The translations under genes and the position numbers were made by a program. Of a stretch of 64,000 nt of DNA, positions 58,854 to 64,000 are shown piece after piece; the first letter of the stretch is position 1, and the number at the start of each line of letters is the position of its first letter. Below the pieces are notes generated by a model. The model saw only the letters and a program-made list of their open reading frames with translations, was not told the origin of the DNA and ran no database searches. This DNA is from Sphaerisporangium dianthi. Lineage in GTDB: Bacteria > Actinomycetota > Actinomycetes > Streptosporangiales > Streptosporangiaceae. The stretch lies in NCBI RefSeq assembly GCF_042654065.1, contig NZ_JBHSFP010000021.1, forward strand, positions 1 to 64,000, read 5' to 3'.

Positions 58854-60652
58854 GTCGCCTCCTCGGGACGCCAGACGCGGAGGGAGGGCAGGCTGTCCGC
58901 GCCGAAGGGACGTAGCCCGTACCTGCGGACGATCTTGAGCAGGGGAGCCAGGTTCTTGACGAGCATTCCGCCGGACCAGCCGAGGGCGGCGCCCAGCGCG
59001 CCGTGGGAGGGGACGAGCACGACGTCGAGCGCGACGGTGACCGCGATCGCGCTCAGGATGCCGGCCATGCTGGCGGCGGTGTGCCCGGCGGCGATCAGCA
59101 CGACATCGGCCATGCCGCACGCCGTCGCCAGCATCATGGTGGCGGCCAGGACCACCGCGACGGCGGCCCCGTCCGGGTAGCCGTCGCCGAACGCCCGCAG
59201 CAGCCAGGGGGCCAGCACGGCATAGCCCAGCCATATCGGCCACGTCAGCAGGACCAGCCACATCGTGGTCATCTGGTACAGCCTGCGAGCGAGCGGAAGA
59301 TCGCCCTCGGCCAGGGCGCGGACGAGCCGCGGCTGCACCGCCTGGGCGAACCCCTGGTTCACCAACTGGCCGATCACCTTGAACCGGGTGGCGGCGGTGT
59401 ACACGGCCGCCTGCGCGGGCCCGGCCAGGACGGCCACGATGACGATGTCCAGCCGCTGGAACACCGCCTGCGCCGCGCCACCGAGAGCGCGCGGAGCCGT
59501 GTAACGCCAGAACGCGCGTGCCGTCCCGGGAACGTGCGGGCCCGAAGGCGACCGCCGGCGCAACCAGAGCGCGCTCAGCACCAGGACGGGCAGCGCCGGA
59601 GCCGCCCAGGCCGCGGCGAGGACCGAGCCGGTCCAGGAAGCGGAGACGAGCGGCCGGGCGATCGCGCCGGCGGTGGCGGCCGGGGCCCCGGTGGCGTTGA
59701 TGAGGACGACGGGGTCTACGGCGGCCGGGGCCCCGGTGGCGTTGATGAGGACGACGGCGCCCACGCAGAGGAGTTGCAGGCCGGGCTGGAGCACCCCGCT
59801 CAGCAGGGCGGTCGGGCGCATGGCGCCGAAGCCCCGGGTCGCCGACACCAGGATGTCCGCGACGACGATCACGGGAAGGGCGAGAGCCAGCGTACGCAGC
59901 GCCGAGGCGAGCAGAGGGACGGTGGGATCGGCCCCGGTGCCGCCTGCGGCCGGGGCGGCGGCCCCGTAGAGGGTGGCAGCGCCAGGGCCGGCGGCCGGCG
60001 GGGTGGAGGCGATGGTAGCCGAGGCGCTGTGCGTCAGGACGGCGGCGAGCGGATCCGCGTAGAGCGTGACGAGGGCCGCTGTGACGAGGGACAGGACGAC
60101 CACCGGCGGCAGGGCCACTTTGAGGTGACCGAACGGCGTGCCGCGCGTGGCGCGGATCCCGCCGGCGACCTCGATGTACCCGCTGGTCGTGTCGTGGTCG
60201 GTGTGTCGGCCGGTTGTGCCTGGTGCGGCGGGGATCGCGCCGACCTTGGTGTGCGGGCTGGTCGTGTGGTGGTCGGTGTGCCGGGCGGTTGTGTCGGGTT
60301 CGGTGGGGATTTCGCTGGTGACCTTGGTGTTCGGGGTGGGGGTGGTGGGCTGGTCGGGGGTCGGGTGGCGGTCGGGGGTGGTGGAGCCGGCGAGGAAGTA
60401 GATCAGTCCGTTGCCGCAGTCGAGCCGCAGTATCCCGGCCACCATCAGGCACAGCGTGGTCGCCGTGAAGAAGGCGCCCGCCGTGCGCGCGTCGAAGCCG
60501 CGGGTGACGGCCACCACGATCAGGAACTGCGAGCCCGCGCTGACCGCCGCTCCCGCCAGCCCTGCGGCGCCACCTTTGAGCAGCGAACGCCTGCCTCCGG
60601 CCGCGCCCGTGCACGTGGGGGACGGGAACGGCTCCGGGGTCAGCGGCGCCAT
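58850..60652 (-). CDS. Polysaccharide flippase (Wzx/MATE-like)
   Basis: 600 residues with about 12 hydrophobic helices. It starts with GSQFLIVVAVTRGFDARTAGAFF, typical of polysaccharide export proteins, and would flip lipid-linked repeat units. The loop after helix 2 carries an insert of about 85 Thr/Pro/His/Asp-rich residues (TKVT..RHTDHHTTS repeats), and a second tandem duplication VVLINATGAPAA lies at about 59675-59755. ATG 60652 lies within the end of the upstream sulfotransferase gene (13-bp overlap). Confidence 0.85.
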   Translation of the reverse strand: MAPLTPEPFPSPTCTGAAGGRRSLLKGGAAGLAGAAVSAGSQFLIVVAVTRGFDARTAGAFFTATTLCLMVAGILRLDCGNGLIYFLAGSTTPDRHPTPDQPTTPTPNTKVTSEIPTEPDTTARHTDHHTTSPHTKVGAIPAAPGTTGRHTDHDTTSGYIEVAGGIRATRGTPFGHLKVALPPVVVLSLVTAALVTLYADPLAAVLTHSASATIASTPPAAGPGAATLYGAAAPAAGGTGADPTVPLLASALRTLALALPVIVVADILVSATRGFGAMRPTALLSGVLQPGLQLLCVGAVVLINATGAPAAVDPVVLINATGAPAATAGAIARPLVSASWTGSVLAAAWAAPALPVLVLSALWLRRRSPSGPHVPGTARAFWRYTAPRALGGAAQAVFQRLDIVIVAVLAGPAQAAVYTAATRFKVIGQLVNQGFAQAVQPRLVRALAEGDLPLARRLYQMTTMWLVLLTWPIWLGYAVLAPWLLRAFGDGYPDGAAVAVVLAATMMLATACGMADVVLIAAGHTAASMAGILSAIAVTVALDVVLVPSHGALGAALGWSGGMLVKNLAPLLKIVRRYGLRPFGADSLPSLRVWRPEEAT

Positions 60653-61497
60653 GAGGGGCGGTCGCCGAGCCAGGGCTCGAGGCGGGCGTCCCAGGGGGCG
60701 AAATGCTCCGACAGCCGCTGCCGGAGGGCCGCCGGCATGCCGGACGGGCGAGGACGGGCGTTGTGCCGCTCGAACACGGGGTCGCCGAGGCGGGGGAGCC
60801 CGAGGAACTCCAAGATCCGGTCGTACACGCTCTCGGGCGTGGCGAAGAAGCATCCGCTGTCGATCACCAGAATGCGGTCACGGCCGACCAGCGGCGCGAG
60901 CCGCGCCAGTTGCTCGGTGTACTGCCCGCGCGCGACGTAGGCGTGGTGCCGGTGGGCGCGGCTGTGCGCGAACGGGTCGGCGCACAGCCGTTCGGCCTCG
61001 CCGTCGAGCCGGTAGGGCTCCAGCTCGATCGCCCGCTCGAACGACGACTCGGTCTCGAACCCGCGCGCGACCTCGTGCGCGTGCGCGGAACGCGCCCGCT
61101 CGACCGGGTCGCGCACCAAGGCGATGAGCTTCACCCCGGCCAGGTCGGCGGCGATGCGCGAGGCGGACAGCGGGTGGAACAGGTAGTACGGCGAGGACTC
61201 GAAGGTGAGCGGCCGGATGCCGAACCTGCGTTCCAGGCGGTGCGCGGTGACCTTCAGCGGGAAGTGCGCGCGGTACCACGAGGGGCCCTTGCCGTACGCC
61301 ATGTCGAAGTAGTGCACACCCTTGCGCAGCACCGGCTTCAGCACCAGGGGATGCTGGGCCAGGGCGCGGTACAGCGAGGTGGTGCCGCAACGCTGCGCCC
61401 CGATGATCAGGAAGGACGGCAGCAGCCGTCCGCTCACGGTGAGCCGGCCCGCCGTATGCGAGAAGGCGTGCGCGGATCTTTTCACCGCGTGGTTCAC
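60640..61497 (-). CDS. Heparan-sulfate-type sulfotransferase
   Basis: 285 residues. The phosphosulfate loop is IIGAQRCGTTSLYRAL, followed by KGVHYFD and the 3'-phosphate motif LIALVRDPVERARSAH, close to glycan O- and N-sulfotransferases of the Sulfotransfer_1 type. GTG 61497 has AGGAGG seven nt upstream and overlaps the previous stop. It is the strongest candidate for direct polysaccharide sulfation. Confidence 0.9.
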   Translation of the reverse strand: MNHAVKRSAHAFSHTAGRLTVSGRLLPSFLIIGAQRCGTTSLYRALAQHPLVLKPVLRKGVHYFDMAYGKGPSWYRAHFPLKVTAHRLERRFGIRPLTFESSPYYLFHPLSASRIAADLAGVKLIALVRDPVERARSAHAHEVARGFETESSFERAIELEPYRLDGEAERLCADPFAHSRAHRHHAYVARGQYTEQLARLAPLVGRDRILVIDSGCFFATPESVYDRILEFLGLPRLGDPVFERHNARPRPSGMPAALRQRLSEHFAPWDARLEPWLGDRPSWRR

Positions 61498-62645
61498 TGC
61501 AGGGCCTCCTGATGGTCGAGGACGGGGTTGAGCCACTCGGCGGGCGCGCCGAGCGGCTGGTGGCCGTCGCGCTCGTACCGGTCGGCCAGGGTGATCAGGT
61601 AGTGGGCGGCCGTCCGCCGCGCCTCGCCCGCCGACGGGCCGAACGCCGCGAGCGTGCGCACGGCGCTCGCCAGGCACGCCTCGGCGGCGAGCCGGGGAGG
61701 CATGCGGCGGCGCAGTGCCCGCTGGAAGAAGTGGTGCAGCGCGTCGAAGCCCAGCGGCACGCCGGTCGCGAAACGCTCCCAGTCCCACACCGCCAGACGG
61801 CCGTCCGGGGCGGGGGCCATGTTCCACGGCGCGAAGTCTCCGTGCCAGGCGTGACCGCCCATCGCGCCGACCGGCAGGAGGAGGACATCGCCGGCCGCGC
61901 TGAAATCGGCCGCGCCGTCGCCGGGGGTGACCGGGCGGTGGACGCCGCCGAGGGCGCCGGGGCCTGTGTGCTCGCCGGCGTCGCCCGGGGTGAGCGGGGG
62001 GCGGTGGTCCTCGCTGGCGCGCTGGGAGGGGACGAACGGGGAACGGCGGCCTTCGCCCGGGGCGGAGCGGGGCGTGGCGAGTGCGGCGATCTCGTGGGCG
62101 GCGTCCTCGAGCAGGGACGAGCGGACGCGGCGCCGGCGGGTGGGAAGCGGAGACAGGGCGAGCACGTCCAGGCCGTTCCAGACCCCGTGGTGCAGGACGG
62201 TGGGCGCGGCGACGACCCGCAGCGGCCGGCCGGCCAGCGCTTCGAGCACGGCGCCCTCGTGCCTGACCAGCGCTCGGGAACGGTCGGTGTCGCCGATCTT
62301 GACGAACGCGAGGAGCTTCCCGGCGACGCCGCGGATCTCGAGGATGGGCTTGCGGTTGGCGCGCCTGGCCGGTCGCACGTGGACGGTGGCTCTGACGCGC
62401 TCGCCGAACACCTCGCTGAGGTAGGTCTCGATCGTGCCCGGCCCCTGCGGCAGGCGCCGCCGTCCGGGCAGCCAGCGCGAGCGCGGGACGAGCCGCCGGG
62501 GCAGATATCTGCTCGGCAGCAGGGCGTAGGTGGTGGAGGAGGCCGTTCCCGTGGGCGCGGACGTGGCTTCGGAGGGGGAGGTGGCGGGATACAGGAGCGT
62601 GGTCACTTCGTCGAGATAGCCCAGACGGGCGCGATAGTCCCTCAC
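61494..62645 (-). CDS. Phosphotransferase (APH/choline-kinase fold) of the polysaccharide operon
   Basis: 383 residues. The catalytic segment HGDFAPWNM and metal-binding VWDWERF identify the aminoglycoside/choline kinase fold. The N-terminal lobe shows LLAFVKIGDTDRSRALVRHE. A loop of about 65 Pro/Gly/Ser residues with two TPGD motifs interrupts the region before the catalytic loop. GTG 62645 overlaps the ligase stop. The likely substrate is a sugar or alcohol of the polymer rather than an antibiotic (inference). Confidence 0.75.
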   Translation of the reverse strand: MRDYRARLGYLDEVTTLLYPATSPSEATSAPTGTASSTTYALLPSRYLPRRLVPRSRWLPGRRRLPQGPGTIETYLSEVFGERVRATVHVRPARRANRKPILEIRGVAGKLLAFVKIGDTDRSRALVRHEGAVLEALAGRPLRVVAAPTVLHHGVWNGLDVLALSPLPTRRRRVRSSLLEDAAHEIAALATPRSAPGEGRRSPFVPSQRASEDHRPPLTPGDAGEHTGPGALGGVHRPVTPGDGAADFSAAGDVLLLPVGAMGGHAWHGDFAPWNMAPAPDGRLAVWDWERFATGVPLGFDALHHFFQRALRRRMPPRLAAEACLASAVRTLAAFGPSAGEARRTAAHYLITLADRYERDGHQPLGAPAEWLNPVLDHQEALQ

Positions 62646-64000
62646 CGGAACGCCTCCATGGGTGCGGTGGTCGTCGTGCCGGTGGTCCGGGTCGGACTGC
62701 CGGCCAACGTACTGACTGCCCGGATACGCTCGTCGGTCACGCCGCCGGGCACTCGCGTCGAGGCGGTGATCGCCGCGGCGGTGCGGCCGTTGCGCCAGAG
62801 CAGGGCGAAAGAGATCATGTAGAGGATCAGCGCGGTGACCAGGCCGTCGTACACGATCATGTAAAGCAGGACGAGGATCATGACCAGCGTCCCCGCCTGG
62901 CCGATGGGAGTGCGGTCGCGCCAGAAGCGGCGGACGGCCCCGGCGAAGAACGCGATGTAGAGCGCGGCCCCGGTGAAGCCCTGTGTGATCAGCAGCAGCC
63001 AGAGCTGCCCGTCGCTGCCGAGCGGGGGATGGCCGCACTCGGCGCACCAGCCGGTCTTGCCCGTGGTGATCGTCTGGTAGTTGCCGAAGGCGTTGCGGGT
63101 GTTGCCGTATCCGATGATCGGCGAGTGCGTGGCGGCCGCGAGCGTGCTCGCGACGGTGAACGCCCTGATGCGGTTGCTGTGCGGGCTGTCCAGGCGCTGG
63201 GCGACGATGGACCCGAGCGGCCCGGCGCAGAACGCCAGCGCGGCCGCCGCGAGGGCCACGCCCACCATGGGCGCCGTGCGCGAGCGGGACCGCACGAGGA
63301 CGTACGCGACGGCGACGGCGAGGCCGATCCACAGGCCGCGGTTGAGCGAGTAGACGATCGGGACGGTGGCCAGCGCCGCCACCGCCGCGCACAGCAGGCG
63401 GCGCGCCGGGCCGCCGTAGACCCACCAGCCGACGACGAACCAGACGAGCAGCACCGAGATGTTGCTTCCCCAGGCGTTGGCCCACTCGAAGGGCGCCTCG
63501 GGGCGCGGGGAGGCGTGCCCGAGGACGTGCTGCATCTGCGCCGCCGTCGGGTGGATCAGGTTGCGGACGTAGGAGTTCTCGCTGATCCACTGAGGCAGGA
63601 TCATCTCGACCGGCGAGGTGAACTCGAAGCCGGGGGCGAGCACGCCGAGCAGCCCGCCGGCCACGGTGGTCACGCAGAGCGCGCCGAGCATGCGCACCAG
63701 CGTGCGCTGCGGCAGCTCGGCGAGGGTGAGATTCCCCAGGTAGAGCACCATGATCACGAGTGAGAGGTAGAGCACGAGCCGCATCGTGTACCCGAGGACG
63801 CGACCGGTGCCGAGGTCGCCGTAGGTGCCGGGCGGCATGTCGCCCAGTGTGAGGGCGCTGAGGAGGTATCCGGCGACGAGCAGCGCCCACAGGCCCATGC
63901 CCTTGGGCACCTCGATCGGCCGGCGGCGCCACAGCACGACGGCCATGGGAACGGCGAGCACGATCAGTGACAGGCCGCCGAAGCCGAGCGCCCACCACAC
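62642..64000 (-). CDS. O-antigen ligase/polymerase-like membrane protein (partial)
   Basis: At least 452 residues; the frame is open at the right edge, so the N-terminus is missing. About ten hydrophobic helices with a large outer loop near the C-terminus (GYGNTRNAFGNYQ, GHPPLGSDGQLWLLLITQG) match the Wzy/WaaL family, whose H-(3)-N or S-D-type loop sits there. It would polymerise or ligate exported repeat units. It heads the overlapping five-gene run down to 57825. Confidence 0.82.
   Translation of the reverse strand: MWWALGFGGLSLIVLAVPMAVVLWRRRPIEVPKGMGLWALLVAGYLLSALTLGDMPPGTYGDLGTGRVLGYTMRLVLYLSLVIMVLYLGNLTLAELPQRTLVRMLGALCVTTVAGGLLGVLAPGFEFTSPVEMILPQWISENSYVRNLIHPTAAQMQHVLGHASPRPEAPFEWANAWGSNISVLLVWFVVGWWVYGGPARRLLCAAVAALATVPIVYSLNRGLWIGLAVAVAYVLVRSRSRTAPMVGVALAAAALAFCAGPLGSIVAQRLDSPHSNRIRAFTVASTLAAATHSPIIGYGNTRNAFGNYQTITTGKTGWCAECGHPPLGSDGQLWLLLITQGFTGAALYIAFFAGAVRRFWRDRTPIGQAGTLVMILVLLYMIVYDGLVTALILYMISFALLWRNGRTAAAITASTRVPGGVTDERIRAVSTLAGSPTRTTGTTTTAPMEAFR

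Noticed and set aside
61494..62645. Aminoglycoside resistance kinase
   Set aside because: The fold is APH-like, but overlap with polysaccharide genes and the large insert favour a sugar or polymer kinase.

Overview
The window is 64 kb of very GC-rich chromosome from a filamentous actinomycete. The order metG, tatD, rpf-like, ksgA, ispE, ABC-F and then tRNA-Gln, glmU, prs, rplY, pth is the conserved actinobacterial core (compare Mycobacterium tuberculosis Rv1002c to Rv1018c). GTG starts, 4-nt start/stop overlaps, XRE/DUF397/ATP-binding triads and F420-type enzymes fit a Streptosporangiales-like organism. That placement is inference; there is no rRNA here.

Region 1 (1-32,780) is mostly housekeeping: a protein mannosyltransferase end, two membrane glycosyltransferases, metG, tatD, a degenerate resuscitation-promoting factor, ksgA, ispE, ABC-F, a MarR/methyltransferase pair, a CYTH-CHAD protein, mutT1-ppk, an unusual TetR with a desaturase, tRNA-Gln, glmU, prs, rplY and pth. 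Two copies of a receptor-kinase plus secreted seven-blade FG-GAP propeller module are inserted on the opposite strand on either side of ksgA. This duplicated module is the most system-like novelty in the window. The second kinase appears to start at an AUC codon.

Region 2 (32,800-39,700) has a thioredoxin-reductase-like/methyltransferase fusion, then an operon joining a polyprenyl-phosphate sugar transferase to cysQ, cysD and cysN. This links exopolysaccharide initiation to sulfate activation and PAP removal.

Region 3 (39,700-49,150) is accessory: vapBC, an XRE/DUF397/HATPase regulatory triad, three gene remnants among tandem repeats, a leaderless TetR-ferredoxin-P450 operon, an ECF sigma factor with an LCP protein carrying a cytoplasmic head, and an F420-reductase-family/hemerythrin fusion.

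Region 4 (49,150-64,000) is rich in polysaccharide genes: three sulfotransferases, a GT2, a TagA/WecG-type GT26, a flippase, a phosphotransferase and an O-antigen-ligase-like protein cut by the window end. A two-component system and a lipoprotein/adaptor/ABC exporter set lie in the middle. Together with region 2 this suggests a sulfated surface polysaccharide.

A recurring theme is short tandem repeats. They form arrays just after stop codons (tatD, ispE, ABC-F, P450) and produce low-complexity inserts or tails in conserved proteins (IspE, CysQ, GlmU, a histidine kinase, an ABC ATPase, a flippase, a sugar-kinase-like protein). Several regulated genes (tam, vapB, the P450 TetR) have operators touching the start codon and look leaderless.
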